Below are positions 1 to 10,242 of a DNA stretch of 63,220 nucleotides, piece after piece. A model generated the notes under the pieces. It saw only the letters and a list, made by a program, of their open reading frames with translations. It did no database searches and was not told the origin of the DNA. The DNA lies in the NCBI GenBank assembly GCA_002421905.1, contig DISK01000012.1, positions 4,463-67,682 of the forward strand, read 5' to 3'. A program made the position numbers and the translations under genes. The DNA comes from Micavibrio sp. UBA6212. GTDB taxonomy: Bacteria > Pseudomonadota > Alphaproteobacteria > Micavibrionales > Micavibrionaceae. Position 1 is the first letter of the stretch. Every line of letters begins with the position of its first letter.

Positions 1-830
1 TGCTGGAAAAAAAGCATGAACGGCTGTCAAAAAAATATGACACAACTGAACCGATAAAAATCGGCGGGCATACAATTCACGATTATCACCCCGAAAAACG
101 GCCACTATCAATTCCGGAAATTTTTATGGTGTCGTCCAACATCGGGACAGTCCATATGGCGCAAGAAGTTGGAACCGAGGGTCTTAAAAGCTTCTTTTCC
201 GATCTGGGGCTGATGGACAAAATGGAATTTGAAATTGATGAAGTCGGCAGTCCCATTATTCCATCCCCGTGGCGTGAAGTGAATACATTGACGGCCTCTT
301 ATGGTCATGGGATTGCGGTGTCTCCAATGCAATTGATTGCCGCGACCAGTTCGGTCGTAAACGGCGGATTGCGCATTCATCCCCATTTGGTCAAGCAGGA
401 TAAAGAACCTTTATCAACGACCAGAGTTATTTCGAAAGAAACGTCGTTGAAAATGCGTCAACTGATGCGATTGGTGGTTTCACACGGAACGGCCAGAAAA
501 GCCGAAGTGTCAGGTTACGAAATTGGCGGAAAAACTGGAACCGCGCAAAAAAATGTGCGGGGCCGTTATGATAAGGACAAAAGAATTGCCGTTTTTGTCG
601 GGGCCTTCCCGATCAATAATCCACGCTATGCTGTTTTGATTATGATTGATGAGCCACATCCGAATAAAGGCAGCTATGGTTATGCAACGGCGGGCTGGGT
701 TTCTGCGCCTGCGGTTGCCCGCGTTGTGTCATCTGTCGGGTCGTTGTTGGGTATGAATCCTGAACCTGGTGCGATTGATATATCTGACCCGCTATTACAG
801 TTTATTTCAAAAGAAGAGCGGGAGAGATAA
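1..830 (+). CDS. ftsI: Peptidoglycan D,D-transpeptidase FtsI (PBP3), 3' part
   Basis: This is the C-terminal part of the septal transpeptidase that cross-links peptidoglycan during division. The frame is open from base 3, so the start and the catalytic SxxK lie upstream of the window. Two penicillin-binding signatures are visible: the SSN triad (codons 132-140, in MVSSNIG) and the KTGT box (531-542, in GGKTGTAQ). The ATG at 126 is an internal methionine, not a start. The gene ends five bases before murE, and position at the head of a mur/fts run supports FtsI rather than another class B PBP. Usual length is 550-600 residues; about 275 are present. Confidence 0.95.
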   Translation, partial: LEKKHERLSKKYDTTEPIKIGGHTIHDYHPEKRPLSIPEIFMVSSNIGTVHMAQEVGTEGLKSFFSDLGLMDKMEFEIDEVGSPIIPSPWREVNTLTASYGHGIAVSPMQLIAATSSVVNGGLRIHPHLVKQDKEPLSTTRVISKETSLKMRQLMRLVVSHGTARKAEVSGYEIGGKTGTAQKNVRGRYDKDKRIAVFVGAFPINNPRYAVLIMIDEPHPNKGSYGYATAGWVSAPAVARVVSSVGSLLGMNPEPGAIDISDPLLQFISKEERER

Positions 831-834
831 GATT

Positions 835-2265
835 ATGAATATTTCCCTCCCCGACATGGCAAAATTCTCTGGTATCAGTTCCGATAGCCGACAGATCAAG
901 TCCGGATACATGTTTGTGGCCATTCCGGGAGTAAAACTTGATGGGCGTGATTTTATTGACGCTGCGATTGAAAATGGAGCCTCCGCCGTTGTTGTGCCGA
1001 CCGGAACGCCTGTCGAAAGTCCAAATGTAGAAGTCATTGAAACAGATAACCCCAGAGCGTATTTGTGCCATGCTGCTGCGGCCTTTTACAAGGCAAAAAT
1101 TCTATATGTCGCGGCAGTAACCGGAACCAACGGCAAAACATCAACGGTTCATTTCGCCCGTGAACTCTGGAAGTCCTTGCATGAAAAAGCGGCGTCGCTT
1201 GGCACATTGGGTATGGTGGGTGAGGGACTGGACGGATATTCCGGTATGACCACGCCTGACCCGGTCTGGCTGCATCAGTCTTTGAAAAACCTTGCCGATA
1301 AAGGGTTTACTCATCTGGCGATGGAGGCATCCTCGATTGGTATCGAACAATACCGTCTGGACGGCATTAAAATCAAAGCAGCTGGGTTCACCAACCTGAC
1401 CAGAGATCATCTGGATTATCACGGCACAATGGAAGACTATCTGCAATCCAAAATGCGTCTGTTCTCGGAACTGCTGGATAATCAGGGTATAGCAATTGTC
1501 AATGCCGATGTTCCAGAATTTGAAAAAATTAGACAGGTTTGCGAACAGCGCAAAATCCCTTGCTGGGGTTACGGCGTCAAAGGAAAAGAAATTACATTAA
1601 AATCCAGAGAGATTTTCCCTCAGGGGCAAAAAATCGAACTGGAAGTTCTGGGGCAGAGTTTTTCCGTGATGTTGCCATTGGTGGGACTATTCCAGACCAT
1701 GAATGTTTTATGTGCCTTGGGATTAGTTCTCGCCGAAAACAAATTTGATGTGGCTGATGTGGTCAATAACCTGTCGCATCTTTCCGGCGTTCCAGGACGG
1801 TTGCAACAGGTCCAGGGTACAAAGGAAATTGCAGTTTATGTTGATTACGCCCACACGCCGGATGCGCTGGAAAATATCCTCAACGCTTTGCGTCCGCACA
1901 CCGAAAACCGTCTGATTTGCCTGTTCGGATGTGGTGGGGATCGTGATACAGGAAAGCGTCCGGTGATGGGCGACATATCAACCCGTCTGGCCGATGTGAC
2001 CATTGTCACGGACGATAACCCACGCAGCGAAGACCCGCAAAAAATCCGCGCTGATATTCTTAAAGGATGCCAAAAAGAAGGTCTTGAAATTGACGGGCGG
2101 CGCAATGCCATTCGTCAAGCCGTGCAAATGCTCCGCAAAGGAGATGTTCTGGTTCTCGCCGGAAAAGGTCACGAACAAGGACAGATTTTTGCAACCCATA
2201 CCGAACCGTTTGATGATGTTTCCGAAGCTGAAAAAGCGCTGAAGGAGGCAGCATCATCTCTCTGA
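835..2265 (+). CDS. murE: UDP-MurNAc-L-Ala-D-Glu:meso-diaminopimelate ligase MurE
   Basis: MurE adds the third stem-peptide residue to UDP-MurNAc-L-Ala-D-Glu in the cytoplasm, using ATP. The 476-residue product has the Mur-ligase P-loop GTNGKTS (about residues 97-103) and a DNPR box (in DDNPRSEDP). DNPR is the family marker for the meso-diaminopimelate-adding enzyme rather than the lysine-adding one. I chose the ATG at 835 because the reading frame upstream (from 769) overlaps the ftsI end and adds 22 residues with no family resemblance. It follows ftsI directly, so co-transcription is likely. Confidence 0.95.
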   Translation: MNISLPDMAKFSGISSDSRQIKSGYMFVAIPGVKLDGRDFIDAAIENGASAVVVPTGTPVESPNVEVIETDNPRAYLCHAAAAFYKAKILYVAAVTGTNGKTSTVHFARELWKSLHEKAASLGTLGMVGEGLDGYSGMTTPDPVWLHQSLKNLADKGFTHLAMEASSIGIEQYRLDGIKIKAAGFTNLTRDHLDYHGTMEDYLQSKMRLFSELLDNQGIAIVNADVPEFEKIRQVCEQRKIPCWGYGVKGKEITLKSREIFPQGQKIELEVLGQSFSVMLPLVGLFQTMNVLCALGLVLAENKFDVADVVNNLSHLSGVPGRLQQVQGTKEIAVYVDYAHTPDALENILNALRPHTENRLICLFGCGGDRDTGKRPVMGDISTRLADVTIVTDDNPRSEDPQKIRADILKGCQKEGLEIDGRRNAIRQAVQMLRKGDVLVLAGKGHEQGQIFATHTEPFDDVSEAEKALKEAASSL

Positions 2266-2291
2266 TTTCTTATAATTTATTATTTTCTATT

Positions 2292-2312
2292 TTCAATCTT
2301 CAATCTTCAATC
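2292..2312. repeat. Three tandem TTCAATC heptamers between murE and murF
   Basis: The 109-bp murE-murF gap is pyrimidine-rich and contains three perfect head-to-tail TTCAATC units followed by a partial TTCC. It is the only sizeable gap inside the otherwise compact mur run. No promoter or terminator is evident; slippage-generated spacer is the simplest reading. Confidence 0.7.
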
Positions 2313-2374
2313 TTCCTTTTCTCCCCTGCGTTCTCCTCACGATTAACACACTCTCAAAACCGAAAGTACATTTT

Positions 2375-3847
2375 ATGACCGCACAAAATTCTTCCAATGT
2401 GATCTGGACATCAATCGAAGTCGCAGCAGCAACAAAAGGTGTGGCAAAAGGCACATGGTCAGCCACAGGTGTTTCGATAGATAGCCGCGCCACCAAAAAA
2501 GGTGATTTGTTTATCGCCATTCGCGGAGACAACACGGATGGACATCTTTATGCCGCCAAAGCCATTGAAAATGGCGCGGTTGCAGTTGTGGTCGATCAAG
2601 CCATAGAGGGAATCGCCGAAGATAAAATCCTGATGGTGGACGACACGTTCAAGGCCATGCAGGATTTGGGAAGTGCTGCCCGCGCCAGAAGTGCGGCAAA
2701 GATCATCGCTATTACCGGAAGTGTCGGAAAGACCGGAACCAAGGAAATGCTGGGTCGCGCATTCTCGGCTTTGGGTCAAACACATTATTCGGAAAAAAGC
2801 CTGAATAATCATTGGGGAGTGCCTTTATCATTATCGCGGATGCACGCCGGATGCGATTTTGGAATCTTTGAAATGGGCATGAATCATACCCATGAAATCG
2901 AACCTTTGACCAGAATGGTGCGTCCACATGTGGCGATTATCACAACGATTGCATCCGTCCATAGTGAACATTTTGCAGATGGTCTGGACGGCATTGCGCG
3001 CGCCAAGGCCGAAATTTTCCAGGGTATGGATGAACACGGGATTGCCATTTTGAACCGTGATAATGTGCAATACGATATATTGAAATCATCTGCGCAGAAA
3101 TGTGGCATCAGAAAAGTATTTTCATTTGGAAAACATGAAGATTCCGATGCAAGATTGAATAACTGTCTGGTCGCCAGCAATGGCACCAGAATTTCAGCAA
3201 CCATTCTGGGTGAAGAGTATGAATTTACCCTGAAAGATGCCGGTGAACACATTGCCTTGAACGCGTTGTCTGTTTTGTTATCGGTTAAACTTCTGGGTGG
3301 GGAGGTTAAACAGGCAATCAACGCGCTCAAAGGAATTGAACCGCCAGCAGGACGCGGAAAGCGCGAATATATCAATGTCGGTGACCCATCAAACCCCGTA
3401 ACCCTGATTGATGAAAGTTATAACGCCTCGCCAGTTGCGATGGAAGCCGCCTTCAAAGTGATGGCCTTGATTGATCCGGGTCGTGGTGGTCGCCGCATTG
3501 CCATTCTGGGCGATATGTACGAACTGGGAAATAATGCGCCACAAATTCACCGTGATCTGGCATTGCCGTTACAAGCCGCAGGCGTTGATCTGGTTTATAC
3601 TTGTGGAACCCTAATGAAAAACCTGTATGACGCCATTCCGGAACAAAACCGTGGAGCACATAGCGAAGACAGTCCGGAGTTGGCCCAGATCGTGCCTGAT
3701 GTTCTGGTTCCCGGGGATGTTGTTTTGATTAAAGGATCGCGTGGCGGTGGAAAGATTCCAAGAATGCAGGTCGTGGTCGAAGCTTTGCGTGAACTGCCAA
3801 AGAAAATGGCACATGCCGCAAACACTATTCAGGAAGGGAAAATGTAG
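2375..3847 (+). CDS. murF: UDP-MurNAc-tripeptide:D-Ala-D-Ala ligase MurF
   Basis: MurF attaches D-Ala-D-Ala to the tripeptide precursor and completes the cytoplasmic UDP-MurNAc-pentapeptide. The 490-residue protein carries the P-loop GSVGKTGTKEM in place of the GTNGKT form seen in its neighbours, which is typical of MurF. It also has the ligase segment NHWGVPLSL and the C-terminal domain motif DESYNASP, both characteristic of the family. It lies between murE and mraY, ending two bases before the mraY start. Confidence 0.95.
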   Translation: MTAQNSSNVIWTSIEVAAATKGVAKGTWSATGVSIDSRATKKGDLFIAIRGDNTDGHLYAAKAIENGAVAVVVDQAIEGIAEDKILMVDDTFKAMQDLGSAARARSAAKIIAITGSVGKTGTKEMLGRAFSALGQTHYSEKSLNNHWGVPLSLSRMHAGCDFGIFEMGMNHTHEIEPLTRMVRPHVAIITTIASVHSEHFADGLDGIARAKAEIFQGMDEHGIAILNRDNVQYDILKSSAQKCGIRKVFSFGKHEDSDARLNNCLVASNGTRISATILGEEYEFTLKDAGEHIALNALSVLLSVKLLGGEVKQAINALKGIEPPAGRGKREYINVGDPSNPVTLIDESYNASPVAMEAAFKVMALIDPGRGGRRIAILGDMYELGNNAPQIHRDLALPLQAAGVDLVYTCGTLMKNLYDAIPEQNRGAHSEDSPELAQIVPDVLVPGDVVLIKGSRGGGKIPRMQVVVEALRELPKKMAHAANTIQEGKM

Positions 3848-3849
3848 TC

Positions 3850-4932
3850 ATGTTATCTTTGCTCGCCGAACTGAAAGACTATAGTATCATTTTCAACCTG
3901 TTCAATTATGTGTCTTTCCGTACCGGTGGGGCGATCTTGACGGCTTTTATTCTCTCGCTCTATATCGGGCCGCGCATGATTGTCTGGTTAAAATCCTTGC
4001 AAGGGGCAGGGCAGCCCATCCGCAATGACGGGCCAGAAACCCATTTGAAAAAAGCAGGAACGCCGACCATGGGCGGGTTGATGATCCTGATTTCGGTCAC
4101 GGTAAGTACTGTTTTATGGGCATCTCCCGCCAATCCGTTTGTCTGGATAGCTTTGCTGGTAATGGTCGGTTTTGGCGCGTTGGGATTTGTCGATGATTTT
4201 CTGAAACTGACCAAGCGTAATACAGAAGGGATGTCCGGAAAACTCAAACTAGCCGGACAAACCGTAATTAGTATCATTGCAACGTCGGGCATTGTGTATT
4301 GTCTGCCCAAAGAAATTGCAACCGATGTTGCCATTCCATTTTTCAAAAACTTCTTTGTCCCTTTAGGTGTCTTTTTCTTTCTATGGTCCATTCTGGTGAT
4401 GATCGGGGCATCGAACGCCGTGAATCTGACAGACGGTCTGGATGGTCTGGCGATTGTGCCAGTCGCCATTGCGGCTGCCTGTTTTGGACTGATTGCGTAT
4501 CTGGTGGGACGTGTAGATTTTTCAGAATATCTTCAAATCCCTTATGTGCCGGGCACAGCGGAACTGTCAATTCTATGTGGCGCCTTGGTCGGTGGCGCGA
4601 TGGGATTTTTGTGGTTTAACGCACCGCCAGCCATGATTTTTATGGGAGATACCGGATCATTGGCCATGGGGGGAGTTCTGGGAACCATCGCCATTATGGT
4701 GAAACATGAATTGGTTCTGGCAATAGTTGGCGGACTTTTCGTCATGGAAACTCTGTCGGTCATTATTCAGGTTCTGTCTTTCAAAATCCGTGGAAAGCGC
4801 GTATTTTTGATGGCGCCCATTCACCACCATTTCGAGAAAAAAGGGTGGTCGGAATCGACCGTTGTGATCCGCTTCTGGATTATTGCGGTGGTACTGGCTT
4901 TGATTGGTCTTTCAACTTTGAAACTGAGATAA
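3850..4932 (+). CDS. mraY: Phospho-MurNAc-pentapeptide translocase MraY
   Basis: MraY is the integral-membrane enzyme that transfers phospho-MurNAc-pentapeptide to undecaprenyl phosphate, forming lipid I. The 360-residue product is hydrophobic throughout, consistent with about ten membrane segments. It has the Mg-binding DDFLK motif, the NLTDGLDGLA motif and the HHHFEKKGW loop, which together identify MraY rather than WecA. A purine-rich AGGAAGGG in the end of murF is the likely ribosome site. It abuts murD. Confidence 0.97.
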   Translation: MLSLLAELKDYSIIFNLFNYVSFRTGGAILTAFILSLYIGPRMIVWLKSLQGAGQPIRNDGPETHLKKAGTPTMGGLMILISVTVSTVLWASPANPFVWIALLVMVGFGALGFVDDFLKLTKRNTEGMSGKLKLAGQTVISIIATSGIVYCLPKEIATDVAIPFFKNFFVPLGVFFFLWSILVMIGASNAVNLTDGLDGLAIVPVAIAAACFGLIAYLVGRVDFSEYLQIPYVPGTAELSILCGALVGGAMGFLWFNAPPAMIFMGDTGSLAMGGVLGTIAIMVKHELVLAIVGGLFVMETLSVIIQVLSFKIRGKRVFLMAPIHHHFEKKGWSESTVVIRFWIIAVVLALIGLSTLKLR

Positions 4933-4933
4933 A

Positions 4934-6352
4934 ATGATAAATCTGGAGCAAATACGAGGAATGCGGATTGCCGTGATGGGGTTGGGGAAAACTGGCCTCT
5001 CGGTGGCGCATGCACTTGTTTCCGCCGGAGTTGAAGTTTGCGTTTGGGACGACAGCGAAGAAAAAGTAATTGCTGCCGAACAAGAAGGACTGTTGGTTAA
5101 AGATTTGCGGGTGATGCCGCTGGATAATTTGAATGCCGTTTTGTGGTCACCCGGCATTCCGCATACCTATCCTGTTCCGCATCCGGTGGCGGTCAGGGCC
5201 CGCGCCGCGATGATCCCACTTATTTCGGATATTGAATTATTGATTAAAAATTCCCATGGAACGGATTTGGTGACCGTCACCGGAACCAACGGAAAATCAA
5301 CCAGTACCGCCTTGTTAGGGCATGTGCTTGACCATTTTCGCCCGACAGAAATCGGTGGAAATATCGGCCTTCCGGCCTTGGAAATGAAAGAGTTGGGCAA
5401 AGACGGAACCTATGTTCTGGAACTTTCATCCTATCAGATAGAACTGACACCGTCCTTGTCACCGCAAGGCGTGATCTTGCTCAATATCACACCCGACCAT
5501 CTGGCCCGCCACGGGGGAATGGACGGATATATCGCAGCCAAAGAACAAGTTTTTGCAAACCCGCCGATTGATACCAGAAAACCGATTGCCGTGATTTGCG
5601 TTGATACCAAGCCTTGTGAGGATATAGCACAGCGACTGAAAGAGGAGGAACTGTGGAATGTCATACCGGTTTCGACCAACAAGAAACTGAGTGAAGGCGT
5701 GTTTGTTGAAGATGGAATATTGTTTGAAGTCCGCGCCGGTGATGCCATCGAAATTGGTGACCTGAAAATTCTGCCGACCTTGAAAGGCCAGCATAACCAC
5801 GAGAATGCTGCGTGCGTTTATGCGTTGGTTCGACACCTATATGGGATAGACCCCCAGCATATCATCACTCAAATGAAATCATTCGGCGGGTTGCCTCATC
5901 GCCAATTTCCTGTCCGCACGATTAATGGCGTGTCTTATATCAACGATTCAAAAGCAACCAATGCCGAAGCCGCAGCCCGCGCACTGGCCTGTTACCGTCG
6001 TATCTATTGGATATTAGGAGGCCAACCCAAAGAGGGCGGGTTAAGGGGTCTGGATGAATTTATGCCGCGGATCGAAAAGGCCTATTTGATCGGGGATTCC
6101 GCACAGGAATTTTCCAAATGGCTCGAGCAGCGTAACGTCGCCTTTGAGTTCTGTCATACGCTTGATGTCGCCGTCAAGGCCGCTCATCTGGATGCCCAAG
6201 CTGGCCTTGGACAACCGGGAACCAGCGGGTCGGGGGTTGTCTTGTTATCTCCGGCCTGTGCCTCATGGGATCAGTTCCAGTCTTTCGAACATCGCGGTGA
6301 TTTGTTCGCGTCACTGGTCATGGAACTGCCGGAAGAGGGGTTGCAGAAATGA
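4934..6352 (+). CDS. murD: UDP-MurNAc-L-alanine:D-glutamate ligase MurD
   Basis: MurD adds D-glutamate to UDP-MurNAc-L-alanine in the cytoplasm. The 472-residue protein starts with a Rossmann-like GLGKTGLS segment and carries the ATP P-loop GTNGKSTSTALLG. The motif NDSKATN in its middle and the late SPACASWDQF motif are standard MurD signatures. The start lies one base after the mraY stop, and its stop overlaps the ftsW start as ATGA, so translational coupling is likely. Confidence 0.96.
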   Translation: MINLEQIRGMRIAVMGLGKTGLSVAHALVSAGVEVCVWDDSEEKVIAAEQEGLLVKDLRVMPLDNLNAVLWSPGIPHTYPVPHPVAVRARAAMIPLISDIELLIKNSHGTDLVTVTGTNGKSTSTALLGHVLDHFRPTEIGGNIGLPALEMKELGKDGTYVLELSSYQIELTPSLSPQGVILLNITPDHLARHGGMDGYIAAKEQVFANPPIDTRKPIAVICVDTKPCEDIAQRLKEEELWNVIPVSTNKKLSEGVFVEDGILFEVRAGDAIEIGDLKILPTLKGQHNHENAACVYALVRHLYGIDPQHIITQMKSFGGLPHRQFPVRTINGVSYINDSKATNAEAAARALACYRRIYWILGGQPKEGGLRGLDEFMPRIEKAYLIGDSAQEFSKWLEQRNVAFEFCHTLDVAVKAAHLDAQAGLGQPGTSGSGVVLLSPACASWDQFQSFEHRGDLFASLVMELPEEGLQK

Positions 6353-7527
6353 GCTTGTTGACATCTCCTCTGGCGTCCTATTTCGCACGGACAGACCGTT
6401 CTCTGATTTCCAGATGGTGGTGGACGGTCGATAAAGGCATGTTGTTCGGATTATTGACCCTAGTCATTATCGGGATCAGCATGGTGGCCTCTGCCTCTCC
6501 GGCGGTGGCCACGCGGATCGGGGCAGATTCAACCCATTTTATCATCCGACATATTATCTTTGCCGTTCCTGCAACTATTCTGATGGTCGCGGTGTCGATG
6601 CTGAGCCATCAGGTAATCCGCCGTCTGGGTATTATATTTTTTGTCGGCGCCATTTTTCTGATGATGCTTGTCCCCTTTGTGGCTTCCGATATTAAGGGGG
6701 CGCAGCGATGGATTCCGGTCTTCGGATTTTCTTTGCAGCCTAGCGAGTTTATCAAACCTGCTTTTGCCATTGTCGCAGCTTGGTTGATTGCTCGCCGCAA
6801 ACAACATGAACAAGGGCCTGGCTATATGGTTTCGGCGGCGCTCTATGTTCTGGTTGTTTTCTTGATGTTGATCCAGCCTGACTTCGGTATGACTTTTGTC
6901 ATCACCTGCATGTTCTTCGCACAGGCATTTATGGCGGGACTTCCTTTCCGCTATATGGTGACCTTGGGATTGTTGTCGATCGTCGGAATCGTGTGTATTT
7001 ATTTTACCTTCGACCACGTCCATAACCGGATTGACCGCTTTATGAATCCGGATGGGTCTGCTGACACCTATCAGGTTGACCGGTCTCTCGAAGCATTTGC
7101 CAATGGTGGGGTGTTGGGAACAGGGGCAGGACAGGGGACAGTCAAAAATACAATTCCTGACGCCCACGCCGATTTTATTTTTGCAGTTTTTGCCGAAGAA
7201 TTCGGATTGATCGTCACCTTATTGCTGGTTGGATTATATGGATTTATCTTGCTACGCGGCTTTTCAAGATTAATGGAAACCACTGATTTATTTGCCATTC
7301 TCGCCGCTGGCGGAATCTTGTGCATGTTCGGGATACAAACTTTTATCCATATGGGATCAAGTCTTCATTTGCTCCCCGCCAAGGGGATGACACTCCCTTT
7401 CATCAGCTATGGAGGGTCTTCCATCGTGGCAATCGGGTTTTCAATGGGGGTCGTATTAGGCTTGACGCGGAGAGAAGCAAGGCGCACTATCGCCAAAAGA
7501 GGGTTGTCCCTTTCAACGCGTGTGTAA
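6349..7527 (+). CDS. ftsW: Septal peptidoglycan glycosyltransferase FtsW (SEDS family)
   Basis: FtsW polymerises lipid II at the septum together with FtsI. The 392-residue sequence has about ten hydrophobic segments and the SEDS signatures LQPSEFIKP and, near the C-terminus, PFISYGGSS. Location between murD and murG separates it from RodA. The ATG overlaps the murD stop by four bases. It comes from the same cluster as ftsI, its cognate transpeptidase. Confidence 0.95.
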   Translation: MSLLTSPLASYFARTDRSLISRWWWTVDKGMLFGLLTLVIIGISMVASASPAVATRIGADSTHFIIRHIIFAVPATILMVAVSMLSHQVIRRLGIIFFVGAIFLMMLVPFVASDIKGAQRWIPVFGFSLQPSEFIKPAFAIVAAWLIARRKQHEQGPGYMVSAALYVLVVFLMLIQPDFGMTFVITCMFFAQAFMAGLPFRYMVTLGLLSIVGIVCIYFTFDHVHNRIDRFMNPDGSADTYQVDRSLEAFANGGVLGTGAGQGTVKNTIPDAHADFIFAVFAEEFGLIVTLLLVGLYGFILLRGFSRLMETTDLFAILAAGGILCMFGIQTFIHMGSSLHLLPAKGMTLPFISYGGSSIVAIGFSMGVVLGLTRREARRTIAKRGLSLSTRV

Positions 7528-7542
7528 TAGAGTTTTTGAGAC

Positions 7543-8697
7543 ATGGTGGTATCCACGAACTCGCGATCCGTTGTAGTTTTGGCAGCTGGAGGAACCGGCG
7601 GCCATGTTTTTCCTGCCAGAGCATTAGCCGAAGAATTAATGACCAGAGGCCTCACGGTTGTCCTGATGACCGATCAACGGGGTTTGAAATATTTCGAGGG
7701 TCTGGATCAGGTCGAACGATTTGTCATTGCATCAGGGGCGTACCAGTCTGGTCTCAAAGGAAAAATTCTGGGTATTCTCGGTTTGGCCAAAGGGTATTTC
7801 CAATCGCATAGAATTTTATCCCGATTCAAACCGCTGGCCGTAGTGGGTTTTGGTGGATATCCATCAGCCCCACCGGTTTTTGCCGCGCAGCATCGCTGTA
7901 TCCCAACAGTTATTCATGAACAAAATGCCATTCTCGGCTTGGCCAATGCCTTGCTGGCACCACGGGCAAAAAGGATATCCCTCTCGACACAAGACACCAC
8001 CGGACTAAAGCCGCAATGGGCGCAAAAATGTATCACAACCGGAAATCCCGTCCGTCATGATATTGCGGCATTGGCCAAAAAACCTTATCCGGATATGACC
8101 GAAAAATTATACCTGACAATCGTTGGTGGATCGCAAGGGGCAAAAAGCTTTGCCACGATTGTCCCACATTCGGTTGTGGGACTGCCTGAAGAACTGAGAA
8201 AACGGTTGTTTGTCTATCATCAGGCGCGCCCCGATGATCTGGATGCCGTGAAGGCCATTTATGAAGGATCGGGTATTGAAACCGATATCCGTCCGTTTTT
8301 TGACAATATGGCCGAATGTATCGGAAAATCACATCTGCTGATTACCAGATCAGGAGCCAGCACGATTGCAGAACTGGGGGCCGCAGGCCGCCCCGCCATC
8401 TTTATTCCATTCCCGTGGAATAGGGATAACCAGCAATTTTTCAATGCCGAACAGGTCGCCAAACATGGCGGAGGGTGCGTCATTGAAGAAAAAAACCTCA
8501 CGGCTGACGGTCTGAGGGATAAGCTGGCCGGTTTGCTGGAAAATCCTGCCCTACTGGAGACTATGGCCAGAAAAGCAAGCCTGTTGGGGATAACCGATGC
8601 TACAAAGCGCTTGACCTGCGTGATTTCAGGGGTAATTCCCGGTGGCGTAGCAGGCAAGTTTCTGTGTAAAGGCCAAAGTAAAGCTCAACAGTCGTAA
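7543..8697 (+). CDS. murG: UDP-GlcNAc:lipid I N-acetylglucosaminyltransferase MurG
   Basis: MurG is the peripheral membrane GT-B enzyme that converts lipid I to lipid II. The 384-residue protein has the N-terminal glycine loop AAGGTGGHVFPA, the VGFGGYPSAPP motif, and the UDP-binding GGSQGA and RSGASTIAELGAAGRP segments. It lies 15 bases after ftsW. The last 20 residues or so (after about GKFLCKGQ) are not conserved in the family. Confidence 0.95.
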   Translation: MVVSTNSRSVVVLAAGGTGGHVFPARALAEELMTRGLTVVLMTDQRGLKYFEGLDQVERFVIASGAYQSGLKGKILGILGLAKGYFQSHRILSRFKPLAVVGFGGYPSAPPVFAAQHRCIPTVIHEQNAILGLANALLAPRAKRISLSTQDTTGLKPQWAQKCITTGNPVRHDIAALAKKPYPDMTEKLYLTIVGGSQGAKSFATIVPHSVVGLPEELRKRLFVYHQARPDDLDAVKAIYEGSGIETDIRPFFDNMAECIGKSHLLITRSGASTIAELGAAGRPAIFIPFPWNRDNQQFFNAEQVAKHGGGCVIEEKNLTADGLRDKLAGLLENPALLETMARKASLLGITDATKRLTCVISGVIPGGVAGKFLCKGQSKAQQS

Positions 8698-8766
8698 AAT
8701 TTATTGAGATTTTCGTCAGTCTTTGCAATAAAGACCAGACAGAAAAAATTCACCGAAAGACAAATT

Positions 8767-10242
8767 ATGCGGCATATTCCACCTGAAATCGGCACTTTGC
8801 ATTTTATCGGTATCGGCGGTATCGGTATGAGCGGGATCGCCGAGGCTTTGGCGATCCTCGGGTATGAGGTTCAAGGGAGTGATCTGTCCGAGAATTACAA
8901 TACCAAACGCTTGCGTAAACAGAATATTCAAGTGGTGGTTGGTCACGATGCCACAAATTTGAAATTGCAGAACGGAAATTTTGTCGGCGCTGTGGTGGTA
9001 TCGTCTGCGATCAAACAGGATAATCCGGAACTGATGCTGGCGCGTGAATTAAAAATTCCGGTTGTCCCGCGCGCCGAAATGCTGGCGGAACTGATGCGCC
9101 TGAAATGGACGGTCACAATCGCCGGAACTCACGGCAAAACCACAACAACTTCTTTGGTTGGCGCGATGCTTGAAGCCGGAGACATTGACCCGACTGTTAT
9201 TAACGGAGGGATTGTCAATTCATACGGAACCAATGCCCGTTTGGGGCAGGGTGACTGGATGGTGGTCGAAGCCGACGAAAGTGATGGATCATTCACCAGA
9301 CTTCCGGCCACCATGGCGATTATAACCAATATTGATTCTGAACATATGGAACACTACGGATCGTTTGAAAATGTTCGTGCGGCCTATCTTCGCTATCTCG
9401 GGCAAATTCCATTTTATGGATGTGCTGTTTTATGTCTCGATCATCCGGTGGTGCAAGGGTTAATTCCGGAGCTGAGCAATCGCGCCGTTGTCACATACGG
9501 GTTTAACAAACAAGCAGATGTTCGTGCCGAAAATATCCGCTCGAACGCTTTGGGCTCGACATTTGATGTGGTGATCGCAGGTCATTTATGTGCCGATGAA
9601 CAATCCCGTGAAATCTGCGATATCTTTTTGCCGATGATGGGACAACATAATGTCCAGAATGCTTGCGCCGCCATTGCCGTTGCCTGTCGCCTGAAGATTG
9701 ACGATGCCGCAATTAAACGGGCTTTGGGCGGGTTTGAAGGGGTTAAGCGTCGCTTTACCAGAACCGGCGTGACAAACGGCATCCTGATCGTCGATGATTA
9801 CGGCCACCATCCAGTTGAAATTTCTGCAGTCCTTAAAGCAGGACGCCAAGCCGTTGCAGAAAATGAAGGACGGATTATCGCAGTGGTGCAGCCGCACCGT
9901 TATTCGCGTTTACACGATTTGTTCGAAGATTTCTGCACCTGTTTTGATGAAGCAGATACCGTGATCGTCGCAGACGTTTATGCGGCAGGCGAAAAACCAA
10001 TCGACGGGATAACCAAAGAAAAACTGGTGGAGGGCATCAAGGCCCATGGACACCGCCATGTGGTCGCCCTTGAACAGCCGGAAGAACTGGCCACGATGGT
10101 TTCGAAAATTGCCAGTCCCGGAGATGTCGTGATTTGTCTGGGCGCAGGAAATATCACCTATTGGGCGCAAGATCTTCCCCAGCAATTGGATGAATTGTTT
10201 ACATCCGGTTCGGCGATATTGAAAGAGGTCGGTCATGGATAG
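8767..10242 (+). CDS. murC: UDP-MurNAc:L-alanine ligase MurC
   Basis: MurC commits UDP-MurNAc to the peptide branch by adding L-alanine. The N-terminal dinucleotide-type loop FIGIGGIGMSG, P-loop GTHGKTTTTS and late motif DDYGHHPVEI are diagnostic. I start it at the ATG at 8767 (491 residues, MRHIPPE), which places the glycine loop at the usual distance from the N-terminus. An in-frame ATG-like start at 8704 would add 21 unconserved residues. Its 3' end overlaps murB by eight bases. Confidence 0.95.
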   Translation: MRHIPPEIGTLHFIGIGGIGMSGIAEALAILGYEVQGSDLSENYNTKRLRKQNIQVVVGHDATNLKLQNGNFVGAVVVSSAIKQDNPELMLARELKIPVVPRAEMLAELMRLKWTVTIAGTHGKTTTTSLVGAMLEAGDIDPTVINGGIVNSYGTNARLGQGDWMVVEADESDGSFTRLPATMAIITNIDSEHMEHYGSFENVRAAYLRYLGQIPFYGCAVLCLDHPVVQGLIPELSNRAVVTYGFNKQADVRAENIRSNALGSTFDVVIAGHLCADEQSREICDIFLPMMGQHNVQNACAAIAVACRLKIDDAAIKRALGGFEGVKRRFTRTGVTNGILIVDDYGHHPVEISAVLKAGRQAVAENEGRIIAVVQPHRYSRLHDLFEDFCTCFDEADTVIVADVYAAGEKPIDGITKEKLVEGIKAHGHRHVVALEQPEELATMVSKIASPGDVVICLGAGNITYWAQDLPQQLDELFTSGSAILKEVGHG